The notes beneath the pieces were generated by a model. That model was not told the origin of the DNA. It saw nothing but the letters and a program-made list of their open reading frames with translations, and did not search any database. From Thermodesulforhabdaceae bacterium (GTDB lineage: Bacteria; Desulfobacterota; Syntrophobacteria; Syntrophobacterales; Thermodesulforhabdaceae), in NCBI GenBank assembly GCA_037482015.1, contig JBBFKT010000002.1, positions 124,001 to 188,000 on the forward strand: DNA of 64,000 bases, in the 5' to 3' direction. Shown here piece after piece: positions 1 through 8,093 of this stretch (position 1 is its first letter; each line of letters opens with the position of its first letter). A program made the position numbers and the translations under genes.

Positions 1-302
1 TTGTAGGGCTTCAGAACTGGGAACGTCACCATCCAAATCAGCTTTCGGGTGGACAGCAACAGAGAGTAGCCATAGCTAGGGCGTTGGTTAACAATCCATC
101 CATTATCCTTGCTGATGAGCCAACAGGAAATCTTGATACAGCCGCCAGCGAGGAAATAATGTCCTTTTTTACCGAGCTTAATGCCAGGAAGGGCATTACA
201 ATAGTTTTGGTTACTCACGAACCGGATATAGCCCTTTACGGCCAGAGGATAATACGATTCAGGGATGGTCGGATAGTAGCGGACGAGCGGAGGACAAAGT
301 AG
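1..302 (+). CDS. ABC transporter ATP-binding protein, MacB/LolD type (5' end outside window)
   Basis: The reading frame is open from the first bases of the window, so only the C-terminal part of the ATPase is present. It contains the ABC signature [15 protein letters not shown], the Walker B segment [12 protein letters not shown] and the switch histidine in LVTHEPDIA. These are typical of the MacB/LolD/FtsE branch that energises membrane-protein or lipoprotein exporters rather than importers. The stop codon lies six bases before the start of a MacB-type permease, so the two form one transporter operon. The Walker A region is upstream of the window. A periplasmic adaptor gene may lie further upstream, but that cannot be seen here. 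Confidence 0.95.
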   Translation, partial: VGLQNWERHHPNQLSGGQQQRVAIARALVNNPSIILADEPTGNLDTAASEEIMSFFTELNARKGITIVLVTHEPDIALYGQRIIRFRDGRIVADERRTK

Positions 303-308
303 AAAACG

Positions 309-1538
309 ATGGTAAATTTGGGATCAACAATAAAGATCGCTGTGAGATCTCTTAAAGCAAATAAAGTTCGATCTGCCTTGACAACTCTCGGCATAATAAT
401 TGGCGTTGCTGCAGTGATCGCAATGCTTGCAGTAGGAAGCGGAGCGAGTCTTCAGCTTTCAAATCAGATCGCTACAATGGGAAGCAACATTCTGATTGTC
501 CTTCCCGGCGCAACAACCGTTGGCGGAATTCGCGCCGGAACAGGGTCTCAATCATCTCTTACTGTTGACGATGCGGAAGCCATTAAAAAAGAATGTTCTG
601 CTGTTATGGACGTAGCTCCTTTCCTTACCGGTAGTGCTCAAGTTGTTTACGGAAACCAGAATTGGTCAACAGCGGTAGTGGGGACGACTCCTTCAATGTT
701 TTTTATTCGCGACTGGAATTTTACTTCTGGCAGATCTTTTACCGAACAGGATGTAAAGAATATGGCTAAAGTTTGTATCCTGGGACAGACGGTTGTGGAA
801 AATCTCTTTGGAGAAGCCGATCCTGTTGGCAAGATAATCAGAATAAGAAATGTTCCATTCACGGTTGTAGGAGTTCTTGAAAAAAAAGGCCAAACACCCA
901 CTGGTCAGGATCAGGATGATACGGTGTTTGTTCCGGTTACGGTGGCTCAGAGGATGCTTTTTGGAACAAGCATTCCTGGATCAGTTAAAATGATAATGAT
1001 AAAGGCTAAAAGTGCCGAGGATCTCCCTGTGGCTGAACAACAGGTAAATGAACTTCTAAAGCAACGACACCGAATAGGACCAAAACAGGATCCTGATTTT
1101 ACAGTTAGAAACCTCACAAAAATTCTTGAAACAGCTCGAGAATCGGTTAGGGTGATGTCCCTTCTTCTCGGCACCATTGCTTCCATATCCCTTGTAGTGG
1201 GTGGGATTGGTATCATGAATATTATGCTGGTTTCCGTTACAGAGCGAACAAAGGAGATAGGTATTAGAATGGCGGTTGGAGCGAAAACCTGGGATATTCG
1301 CCTTCAATTTCTTATGGAATCTCTTATTCTTTCTCTCGTAGGGGGAGTTTTGGGAATTATTCTTGGCGTTATTATTTCTCGAAGTATTTCTACTATGGCT
1401 GGCTGGCCTACCGTTATTTCTCCCTTTGGGATTTTGCTTGCCTTTGGCTTTTCGGGATTTGTGGGGATATTCTTTGGATTTTACCCAGCTTATAAGGCTT
1501 CCATGCTTAATCCCATTGAAGCTCTGCGGTATGAATGA
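309..1538 (+). CDS. MacB-type ABC transporter permease (FtsX-like)
   Basis: This 409-residue membrane subunit has an N-terminal transmembrane segment at about residues 20-45 (VRSALTTLGIIIGVAAVIAM). A periplasmic MacB_PCD-like domain follows to about residue 270, then three more hydrophobic segments of the FtsX domain. The C-terminus AYKASMLNPIEALRYE and the loop VTERTKEIGIRMAVGA are hallmarks of the family. MacB-type pumps use ATP in the cytoplasm to drive mechanotransmission through a periplasmic adaptor and export peptides, lipopeptides or macrolides. The substrate cannot be inferred. The ATPase is a separate gene immediately upstream, unlike E. coli MacB where both parts are fused. The gene ends convergently against the GGDEF gene, seven bases away. 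Confidence 0.95.
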   Translation: MVNLGSTIKIAVRSLKANKVRSALTTLGIIIGVAAVIAMLAVGSGASLQLSNQIATMGSNILIVLPGATTVGGIRAGTGSQSSLTVDDAEAIKKECSAVMDVAPFLTGSAQVVYGNQNWSTAVVGTTPSMFFIRDWNFTSGRSFTEQDVKNMAKVCILGQTVVENLFGEADPVGKIIRIRNVPFTVVGVLEKKGQTPTGQDQDDTVFVPVTVAQRMLFGTSIPGSVKMIMIKAKSAEDLPVAEQQVNELLKQRHRIGPKQDPDFTVRNLTKILETARESVRVMSLLLGTIASISLVVGGIGIMNIMLVSVTERTKEIGIRMAVGAKTWDIRLQFLMESLILSLVGGVLGIILGVIISRSISTMAGWPTVISPFGILLAFGFSGFVGIFFGFYPAYKASMLNPIEALRYE

Positions 1539-1545
1539 AGCCACA

Positions 1546-2301
1546 TCAGATATCAGAATTCTTTGATTTTGCGTTAGTATGGTTAAGAGAAAAAAACTCT
1601 AAAATCTCCTTCCTTTCATCACCTGACACCTCAGCTTTTTTAGCCGCCTCACTTTCCCACATAACCATGTTTTTGCCGCCTAGTTTAGCCTCCATAAGAG
1701 CTTTATCAGCTCTATCAAAAGCGGCTTCAAATCCGGAATAGGAGGATTCTGGTGTTATAATAGATATTCCCAAGCTTGCAGTTATTGAAAAAATAGGCTT
1801 ATCTCCGTTTATAGCGCAGATAAGGTTAGATTCTACTTTTACTCTAATCCGTTCTGCTACTTTTATAGCTTCGTCTAGCTGAGTTTGAGGCAACACAACC
1901 ACAAACTCCTCGCCACCATAGCGGAAGGCCTGATCTGATGCTCGAATATGAGTTTTAATAACTTTAGCCGTTTCTTTTAGAACAATGTCTCCAACTGCAT
2001 GCCCATAAGAATCATTTACTTTTTTAAAATCATCAAGATCGATCATTATTATGGCAGTTGGAACACCCGTTCTGATGGTTGCTTTTATCTGGGTAGATGC
2101 AAATTCCTTAAGAGCTCGAAGATTTTGAATACCTGTCATGGGATCTATGTATGAAAGCTCCATGAGACGTCTGTTTTTATACCTTAGCTTACAAATTTCC
2201 CCCCCAAGATCACGCCAGCGACTTGTCACCCGTCTTAGATACTTACATTTACATCTGGATATTTTCCTACTATTACACATCCTGGTTTTTCCAAAAAACA
2301 C
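1546..2301 (-). CDS. GGDEF-domain diguanylate cyclase
   Basis: The protein has 251 residues. A GGDEF domain spans about residues 48-215. The active-site loop is GGEEF (129-133), preceded five residues upstream by an intact inhibitory RxxD site (RASD, 120-123), so an active, product-inhibited cyclase making c-di-GMP from two GTP is expected. The N-terminal 45 residues are basic and carry four cysteines (C9, C17, C19, C37), with no recognised sensor domain and no transmembrane segment. The longest start is a GTG that falls inside the terminator hairpin of the upstream small gene. An ATG seven codons further in (residue M8) is a plausible alternative. It is the last gene of a minus-strand group that begins with an HD-GYP protein. 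Confidence 0.9.
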   Translation of the reverse strand: MFFGKTRMCNSRKISRCKCKYLRRVTSRWRDLGGEICKLRYKNRRLMELSYIDPMTGIQNLRALKEFASTQIKATIRTGVPTAIIMIDLDDFKKVNDSYGHAVGDIVLKETAKVIKTHIRASDQAFRYGGEEFVVVLPQTQLDEAIKVAERIRVKVESNLICAINGDKPIFSITASLGISIITPESSYSGFEAAFDRADKALMEAKLGGKNMVMWESEAAKKAEVSGDERKEILEFFSLNHTNAKSKNSDI

Positions 2302-2324
2302 CTGGGATGAAATATCCCAGGTGT
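2299..2324 (-). terminator. Rho-independent terminator after the 43-residue basic gene
   Basis: A perfect ten-base inverted repeat (CACCTGGGAT / ATCCCAGGTG) with a five-base loop lies just past the stop codon of the small minus-strand gene. On the minus strand it is followed directly by six T residues. This is a textbook intrinsic terminator. It would separate the upstream genes from the GGDEF gene unless read-through occurs, because the longest possible GGDEF start codon lies within the hairpin. Confidence 0.8.
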
Positions 2325-2331
2325 TAGTGGT

Positions 2332-2463
2332 TTACGACGTCATAAGCTTTTCTAGGATCTCGAGATTTTTGGTAATTCGTTTTGTTTCCTTTTTAAGGTT
2401 TTCCTTGTTTGGGCGATCTTTGTTCTTACGTCGCCTTTTTGTTCTGGTGGTGTTGGATGTCAT
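2332..2463 (-). CDS. Small highly basic protein, 43 residues
   Basis: The start was chosen at the ATG preceded by a strong AGGAGG Shine-Dalgarno about six bases upstream. The longer in-frame reading lacks such a site. The product is extremely polar, with 15 Lys/Arg against 5 acidic residues and a run KRRRKNK near residues 9-15. It has no hydrophobic segment and a potential amphipathic helix at the C-terminus (ITKNLEILEKL). The gene is followed immediately by an intrinsic terminator, supporting real expression. I do not recognise a family. Nucleic-acid or ribosome binding is a possibility from composition alone. It lies 98 bases downstream of the sugar kinase gene. Confidence 0.65.
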   Translation of the reverse strand: MTSNTTRTKRRRKNKDRPNKENLKKETKRITKNLEILEKLMTS

Positions 2464-2561
2464 AACAGCCTCCTTTCTGAGATGATTTGTAAAATAAGGA
2501 TACATAACTTTCGGTATTACGTCCATGAACTTTTTATTTTAATCACAAAAAAGAACTTTTT

Positions 2562-3638
2562 TCAGTTTTTTTTGCATAAGGAGTTGAATTGTAAGAATTT
2601 TTCCCGAGCCTTATTAAGCCAACTACAAAGAGATGAGAACCCTAAGCGAACGAGAATGTGCCGATTACTTGAAAGCTCCTTTAGCGCTTTTGGAATAAAG
2701 CGAAGAAAAAACGACTTGCCTTTTTCTTTCCCCAAAAAAGCAAAGGCTGCAAGGATTTGCAGATTTCTGCAAAGGGAAACCACTTCATAACGCTCGAATG
2801 AAAAATCTTTGTTCAGTCGAGCGTAGAACTTTGCTAGGCCCCAGCGTTCGTGCGAAGGTATTCCAACATATGGATCGATTAAAAGGGCGGCAAGATCGTA
2901 TTCACCAGGTCCATATCTCATGGCTTGATAATCAATAACATGAAGCTTCCCTCTCTTGATCATAATGTTTCTGCTTTGGAAATCACGATGTATGCAAGAT
3001 GATGAATCACTAGTTCCGGCCAAATCAGCAAGTCGGCAAAAATCGTCTTTTAAGCTGTTCCACGAAGCAGAAAGTCCTAGAAAGTTACATAAAAAAGACC
3101 GTCTGAAATATTCTAGTTCTTTTTCTAAAACAAAGGGGGGATCATAAAAGGAGCCGTCAACACATACATCCGGGTTGATGCCAAAAGTAGCTTTTTTTTG
3201 AAAATGAACAAGAAGAGCAATGGCTTTTCTATACACCAATTGTCGGGCTTTTGGGTGGTGGTGGATGTAATTGTAAAGACTAATATCGCCAAGATCTTCC
3301 ATTAGGAAGATTCCTTTCATTTGATCAGATGTGTAAACTTTTGGAACTGGAATCCCATTAGATGCAAGGTGATTTGAGAAATAGTCAAAGGCTCTGTTTT
3401 CCCTTGCTCGAAAGGGAGTGTCAGGTGGTGAATACATCACAACAAAGCTTTGCCCTTCCCATTGGACTCTGAAAAAACGCCTGTCTGACCCATCTCCAGC
3501 TATGGGCTTAATATCTAAGCAAGTGTTAACATTTTCTAAAAAATCAATTACTTTGCTGTGTAGATAACCAATGTTTGATAATGGCTTAGAGCTTCCAGAC
3601 CCCGCAATGAGTAATAATCGCTCTTTGATACATTCCAT
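2562..3638 (-). CDS. Aminoglycoside-phosphotransferase-fold sugar kinase, AmgK-like
   Basis: This 358-residue kinase has the choline/aminoglycoside kinase fold. A glycine-rich loop near residues 47-55 (AGDGSDRRFFRV) is followed by the catalytic loop HRDFQSRN (217-224), the metal-binding IDYQ (235-238) and a DLA motif near 248. Its partner and immediate upstream neighbour is a sugar nucleotidyltransferase, the same arrangement as amgK-murU in Pseudomonas. There AmgK phosphorylates N-acetylmuramic acid or N-acetylglucosamine at C1 for peptidoglycan salvage. The chosen start overlaps the nucleotidyltransferase by 53 bases, so translation coupling is likely, and a later start is possible. The exact sugar substrate is inferred from context only. 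Confidence 0.8.
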   Translation of the reverse strand: MECIKERLLLIAGSGSSKPLSNIGYLHSKVIDFLENVNTCLDIKPIAGDGSDRRFFRVQWEGQSFVVMYSPPDTPFRARENRAFDYFSNHLASNGIPVPKVYTSDQMKGIFLMEDLGDISLYNYIHHHPKARQLVYRKAIALLVHFQKKATFGINPDVCVDGSFYDPPFVLEKELEYFRRSFLCNFLGLSASWNSLKDDFCRLADLAGTSDSSSCIHRDFQSRNIMIKRGKLHVIDYQAMRYGPGEYDLAALLIDPYVGIPSHERWGLAKFYARLNKDFSFERYEVVSLCRNLQILAAFAFLGKEKGKSFFLRFIPKALKELSSNRHILVRLGFSSLCSWLNKAREKFLQFNSLCKKN

Positions 3639-4515
3639 CCACTATAACCCCATCGGTAACAATGCATTTGTCAAGCTTACTTCCACTTTTGATCCGCACC
3701 CCATCCCATAAAATAGTGGAACTTACTTCAATCCCAGGTTCAAGTATAACGTCTTTTCCTGCCATAACACCGTCGCAGACAGCCAGACATAGATCAATAT
3801 ACCGTTTTATTGTGCCAACATCACACCACAATCCATCATTTATTTCAAGATACCTAACAGGCACACTGTCATCAATCATCATAGTGTATATTTCCATGAC
3901 GTCCATAAAGGGAACCGAAGAATACGCCGGCTCTAAACGCTTTGCTAACATCGCTCCATAATGAACGAGAAGATCTGTGTGGAAGATTTGAACTCCAGTG
4001 TAAGCAAGAACACGGTATCCTCTGGCTAATTCAGTCTCATTTAGAAAAGATTTGCGTATGTGGCGAACAAATCCTTCAGCATCGACGATGATATTGTTAA
4101 AACGAGATTCGTTCCTTAGGACAAGATAGACCGAGGGAGTTTCATAATCTATCTGGCTAAAAATAAATTTAAGCTCAGGACGAGAGAAGAAAGTATCTCC
4201 ATTTACTGCTATCATCCATTCGTTAGGAAAAGCCCTTGACATTGCGAAGAGAGATCCACCTGAACCAAGAATCCTCGGTTCGTGAAAAGTTCTAAGATGT
4301 CCATAATTGAAATGCATTGCTTTAACGTGTTCATGCAATAAAGGACTTAAAGCATGAGCGTTTACAAAAATTTCATCGCATCCATCTAAGTGAGAAAGCC
4401 AGCGTTCCAGTAGAGTTTTCCCACCCACAGGCATTAACACCTTTGGGCGAAAGAATGTTAAGGGGCGAAGCCGTGTTCCCCAGCCAGCAGAAAGCACTAA
4501 AGCGCGCTGAAACAT
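3586..4515 (-). CDS. Sugar-1-phosphate nucleotidyltransferase, MurU-like with C-terminal extension
   Basis: The protein has 309 residues. The N-terminal NTP-transferase signature LSAGWGTRLRPLTFFRPK (about 8-25) and the metal-binding Asp in VNGDTFF (about 104-110) identify the fold that joins a sugar-1-phosphate to UTP or GTP. The position next to an AmgK-like kinase suggests a MurU role, making UDP-MurNAc from MurNAc-1-phosphate. However, the protein continues beyond about residue 245 with hexapeptide-like turns (ILEPGIEVSSTILWDGVRI) suggesting a short beta-helix. Pseudomonas MurU is shorter and lacks this part. Another NDP-sugar product is therefore possible. It starts 12 bases after the HD-GYP stop codon. 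Confidence 0.85.
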   Translation of the reverse strand: MFQRALVLSAGWGTRLRPLTFFRPKVLMPVGGKTLLERWLSHLDGCDEIFVNAHALSPLLHEHVKAMHFNYGHLRTFHEPRILGSGGSLFAMSRAFPNEWMIAVNGDTFFSRPELKFIFSQIDYETPSVYLVLRNESRFNNIIVDAEGFVRHIRKSFLNETELARGYRVLAYTGVQIFHTDLLVHYGAMLAKRLEPAYSSVPFMDVMEIYTMMIDDSVPVRYLEINDGLWCDVGTIKRYIDLCLAVCDGVMAGKDVILEPGIEVSSTILWDGVRIKSGSKLDKCIVTDGVIVDGMYQRAIITHCGVWKL

Positions 4516-4527
4516 AGATGTATTCTA

Positions 4528-5598
4528 TTAGTATCCCAGGAAGATTATAAAATTTTCCAGGAGACTTTTGTTAAAAGAATTTCTCATTTCTACAATCATT
4601 ATTTTCAGGGCTTCGAAGGGGTTCACAGCCAGTTTGTAAGCTCTGGTTGTAGTTAAAGCATCGTAACAGTCTATGATATGTACAATTTGAGCCATGGGGG
4701 AAACGTCGTCAATGGTGAGCCCCGACGGATATCCACTGCCATCGGCAGATTCGTGATGTTGAAGCACAACATCTAGAGACTGTTTTTCCAAGATTCCATG
4801 AGATTCCATAACTTTCACTCCCAGTTCAGGATGACGCTTTATGATTGCAAATTCTTCATCCGAAAGCGGTGCCTTTTTTAACAATATATCTTGGGGTATT
4901 TCAACCTTCCCGATGTCGTGAAAAAGAGCTCCCAAACCGCAAAGAAGAATGAAATTAACGTCCTTTTTCAGAAAACGACAAAAAACAGCGGTAAGTAAAG
5001 CCACCTGAAGAGAATGGCTGAATAGCTCATAGTTCTTTGAAAAAATCCTGGCCAGCATGGAAGCTGTTACCTCGCTTTTCACAACGTATTGAGAAAACAT
5101 TTCCATAAAATCAAGCCCCATTTGAATGTTCTTTCCAGATCGTGGATCATTTAGTATTCTTTGCATGATATAAGAGGCAGTTCTATAAAGTATTTTGTGC
5201 TTTTTGTCCTTAGAAAGGTAAGGGTTTGAGAGAACTTTTGAGAGTTTTTCGTTGATGTAACGGGCATATAGCTCAAACTCGTTTACATGGACATAGGCGT
5301 GTTCTATATTATTTTCTCTGAAAATGGTTTTCCATCGAGAGTTTAAAAAACCACCTGATGGAGCAATTTTGATAAATTCTACGGAGGCATTAGGTTGCAT
5401 AAATGGGAAATAGACTGAAAAGGGGAGTATGTCCTGAACAGAAATGTTGTCTATGCTAACGGGTATAAATTCTCTAAGAAGTTTTGGATCGCTAATATCG
5501 AGTTTTTCTATTCTGGTAACTTTAGCAGGATCTGGCATTTTGGCTTGTCCAAAACGTGACCTGTTCATTTTAACTCTCTTTCCAATGCGATCTGACAC
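4528..5598 (-). CDS. HD-GYP domain protein, probable c-di-GMP phosphodiesterase
   Basis: The protein has 356 residues. The C-terminal HD-GYP domain runs from about residue 185. It includes the HD pair (HDIGKVEIP, 227-235), the downstream HP (256-257), the HHE triad (281-283) and an intact GYP (289-291). These metal ligands and the GYP loop are needed to hydrolyse c-di-GMP to GMP. The N-terminal 180 residues are soluble and unrecognised, perhaps a sensory input domain like those seen in other HD-GYP proteins. It leads the minus-strand group that includes the sugar nucleotidyltransferase and kinase, while a cyclase closes the group. Confidence 0.92.
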   Translation of the reverse strand: MSDRIGKRVKMNRSRFGQAKMPDPAKVTRIEKLDISDPKLLREFIPVSIDNISVQDILPFSVYFPFMQPNASVEFIKIAPSGGFLNSRWKTIFRENNIEHAYVHVNEFELYARYINEKLSKVLSNPYLSKDKKHKILYRTASYIMQRILNDPRSGKNIQMGLDFMEMFSQYVVKSEVTASMLARIFSKNYELFSHSLQVALLTAVFCRFLKKDVNFILLCGLGALFHDIGKVEIPQDILLKKAPLSDEEFAIIKRHPELGVKVMESHGILEKQSLDVVLQHHESADGSGYPSGLTIDDVSPMAQIVHIIDCYDALTTTRAYKLAVNPFEALKIMIVEMRNSFNKSLLENFIIFLGY

Positions 5599-5792
5599 CC
5601 AAAAGTTAAGGTAATATTATCGTAATTAAGGCTACATTCCAACAAAAAATGAGAACATTCGGGAGTCCTTATCATATTGACAATTATGGAAACTGTGAGA
5701 ACGAAAAGCTTTCATTCCCTAAAGTTAGTCGTATGGAAGCGCACCTTTATAAAATTTTTTAGAGCAAAAATTACAAAAAAGGTGTGGAAATC

Positions 5793-6062
5793 ATGGAAAA
5801 CGAAGTGCTAACCAAGACAACTGACGAAAGTAAAACCAAAGAAAAGAGAAGTTTTGAAATTGACATCTTTCGAGCTTGGTGCAAGTCCTGCGGTATTTGT
5901 GTTGCTCTTTGTCCCAGGAAGTGTATTGAGATGGATGAGAACGGAAACCCGGTTATTGTGGCTGAAGATAGATGCACAGGATGCGGATGGTGTGAAACTC
6001 ATTGCCCGGATTTTGCTATAAGTGTTAGAACCAAGAAACCCGTTCCGGTAGATGTTGTTTAA
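5793..6062 (+). CDS. korD: 2-oxoacid:ferredoxin oxidoreductase delta subunit (4Fe-4S ferredoxin)
   Basis: The ATG at 5793 was chosen because AAGGTG lies eight bases before it. A GTG three codons earlier leaves no room for a ribosome site. The protein has 89 residues with two complete 4Fe-4S motifs, CKSCGICVALCPRKC and CTGCGWCETHCP. It is the electron-transfer subunit of a 2-oxoacid oxidoreductase, passing electrons from the thiamine-containing core to ferredoxin. It opens a tight korD-A-B-C operon, so the subunits should be made in stoichiometric amounts. The first 25 residues are charged and probably form a flexible tail. Confidence 0.93.
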   Translation: MENEVLTKTTDESKTKEKRSFEIDIFRAWCKSCGICVALCPRKCIEMDENGNPVIVAEDRCTGCGWCETHCPDFAISVRTKKPVPVDVV

Positions 6063-6080
6063 TATCTGGAGGTGATCGAA

Positions 6081-7229
6081 GTGAGCGACTCCAAGACTAC
6101 CCAAGGACAAGTCCTAGTTCTTCAGGGTAACGAAGCGATGGTAGAAGGAGCTATCGCCGCAGGGTGCAGGTTTTTTGCCGGCTATCCCATAACTCCCGCA
6201 ACAGAAATCAGCGAGATGATGGCTCACCGACTTCCTGCCGTTGGAGGAACCTTCATACAGATGGAAGATGAAATTGCCAGTCTTGGTGCGGTTATCGGAG
6301 CTTCCCTCGCTGGGGTCAAAGCAATGACGGCAACAAGCGGGCCAGGTTTTTCCCTTATGCAGGAAAACATAGGCTTTGCCTGTGTAGCGGAAATTCCCTG
6401 CGTGATCGTTAATGTTATGCGTGGGGGACCCAGCACTGGACTACCAACCAGAGTAGCTCAAGGTGACGTAATGCAGGCTAGATGGGGAACTCATGGTGAT
6501 CATCCCATAATCGTCCTTGCAGTTTCTACAACCAAGGAATGTTTTGATATTACCGTCCGAGCTTTTAATCTTTCAGAAAAATACCGCACGCCGGTCATCA
6601 TTCTTTCCGATGAGGTAGTAGCTCATACTCGAGAAAAGATTCAACTTTCTCACCCTGAAGAAATCGAGGTCTTCGATAGAATAAAGCCAAGCATGCCACC
6701 TGAGTGGTATATTCCCTACGAAGACACTCCGCGAGGGGTACCACCTATGGCGGCTTTTGGAGATGGCTACCGCTACCATGTAACTGGGCTTATACACGAT
6801 GTACGTGGTTTTCCCACTGAACGCTCTGACGAAATTCAAGCCTTCCTTACTCGAATTCATCGGAAAATATACAATAATTTCTCTGACATTATGATGGTCA
6901 AAGAAGAATTCACAGAAGATGCAGAAGTGCTTGTGATTGCTTACGGGTCGGTAGCAAGATCTGCTAGAAGAGCAGTTCGGGAAGCAAGAAGTCGAGGGGT
7001 CCGTGCGGGCCTTATCCAGTTGGTGACAATATGGCCATTTCCCAGACAGGTGATAGAACCGTTACTTCGGCGAGTAAAAGTTGTTCTAGTGCCGGAGCTT
7101 AACCTCGGTCAAATATCGCGAGAAGTTAAGCGAATCAACCAGGGCAGGACAAGGGTTGAAAAGCTTAACCGCATTGACGGTCAGCTTATAACCCCAAATG
7201 AAATTCTTTCCCGCCTTGTCAAATTATAA
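6081..7229 (+). CDS. korA: 2-oxoacid:ferredoxin oxidoreductase alpha subunit
   Basis: This subunit contains the pyrimidine-binding and transketolase-like C-terminal domains of the 2-oxoglutarate-type oxidoreductases (GYPITPATEI near the N-terminus, then MEDEIASLGAVIGAS). With KorB it oxidatively decarboxylates 2-oxoglutarate or a related 2-oxoacid to the acyl-CoA and reduces ferredoxin, in anaerobes often running reductively. The start is the GTG at 6081 because GGAGG sits eight bases upstream. A GTG at 6072 would overlap this site. The substrate (2-oxoglutarate versus branched-chain 2-oxoacids) cannot be settled from sequence alone. Confidence 0.93.
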   Translation: MSDSKTTQGQVLVLQGNEAMVEGAIAAGCRFFAGYPITPATEISEMMAHRLPAVGGTFIQMEDEIASLGAVIGASLAGVKAMTATSGPGFSLMQENIGFACVAEIPCVIVNVMRGGPSTGLPTRVAQGDVMQARWGTHGDHPIIVLAVSTTKECFDITVRAFNLSEKYRTPVIILSDEVVAHTREKIQLSHPEEIEVFDRIKPSMPPEWYIPYEDTPRGVPPMAAFGDGYRYHVTGLIHDVRGFPTERSDEIQAFLTRIHRKIYNNFSDIMMVKEEFTEDAEVLVIAYGSVARSARRAVREARSRGVRAGLIQLVTIWPFPRQVIEPLLRRVKVVLVPELNLGQISREVKRINQGRTRVEKLNRIDGQLITPNEILSRLVKL

Positions 7230-7241
7230 GGAGAAGCAACA

Positions 7242-8093
7242 ATGGCCGAAATAACCAAGCTTATTCACAAATACCTCCGCCACGACAAAAAATTTCCTCA
7301 CGTGTGGTGCCCAGGATGCGGAAACGGTATTCTGCTTGGTTCTCTCATTAGAGCAATCGACAAGATCGGGTTTGAAAAAGATGATGTCGTACTCGTCTCT
7401 GGTATTGGCTGTTCTAGTCGCCTGCCCGTTTATGTGGATTTTAACACACTTCATACAACTCACGGGAGAGCTCTTACTTTCGCAACTGGTATCAAACTTG
7501 CCAAACCTCGCCTCCAGGTCATTGTAATCATGGGTGATGGAGATGCTATGTCCATCGGCGGAAATCACTTCATCCACGCCGCTCGCAGAAACCTGAATCT
7601 TACAGCAATCATTGTAAATAATAACGTTTACGGTATGACCGGAGGACAGTTTTCTCCAACAACACCCTATGGAGCTTACACAACAACTTCACCATTTGGG
7701 CATATCGAGCATCCCTTTGCTATCTCAGAACTTGCAGTAACAGCCGGCGCTAGCTTCGTGGCTCGAGGCACCGTCTATCACACCAATGTCCTTGACGACA
7801 TAATAGAAAAAGCGATCCTGAAAAGGGGATTTGCCGTTGTTGAAGTGATTAGTAATTGCCATACTCAATATGGGCGCAAAAATAATATGGGAAGTGCCGT
7901 TGACATGCTTTTATGGATGAAAAAAGCGGCTGTAACTGTCGAAAAAGCCAAAAACATGACTCCTGAGGAACTTTCTGGAAGAATTACGATTGGGGTTCTT
8001 GTAGATAGAGATCTTCCGGTTTTCACTCAGGAGTATCAGAAAATTCGTGAGGAGGCATCAAAAAAATGGGCTACCGCTACGAAATTCGCCTGA
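7242..8093 (+). CDS. korB: 2-oxoacid:ferredoxin oxidoreductase beta subunit (TPP-binding)
   Basis: The protein has 283 residues. It has the CPGCGNG motif near residue 24, and the thiamine diphosphate/Mg site GDGDAMSIGGNH followed by NNNVYGMTGGQ. These are characteristic of the catalytic beta subunit that carries thiamine diphosphate. A good Shine-Dalgarno (AAGGAGAAG) lies just before the ATG. The 3' end overlaps korC by 28 bases, so translation of the two is probably coupled. There is no C-terminal extension and no cluster-binding segment beyond the family core, consistent with the ferredoxin domain being on the separate korD. Confidence 0.93.
   Translation: MAEITKLIHKYLRHDKKFPHVWCPGCGNGILLGSLIRAIDKIGFEKDDVVLVSGIGCSSRLPVYVDFNTLHTTHGRALTFATGIKLAKPRLQVIVIMGDGDAMSIGGNHFIHAARRNLNLTAIIVNNNVYGMTGGQFSPTTPYGAYTTTSPFGHIEHPFAISELAVTAGASFVARGTVYHTNVLDDIIEKAILKRGFAVVEVISNCHTQYGRKNNMGSAVDMLLWMKKAAVTVEKAKNMTPEELSGRITIGVLVDRDLPVFTQEYQKIREEASKKWATATKFA

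Noticed and set aside
1056-1544. Long minus-strand open frame within the MacB-type permease
   Set aside because: It is the antisense of a well-supported gene and has no family features.
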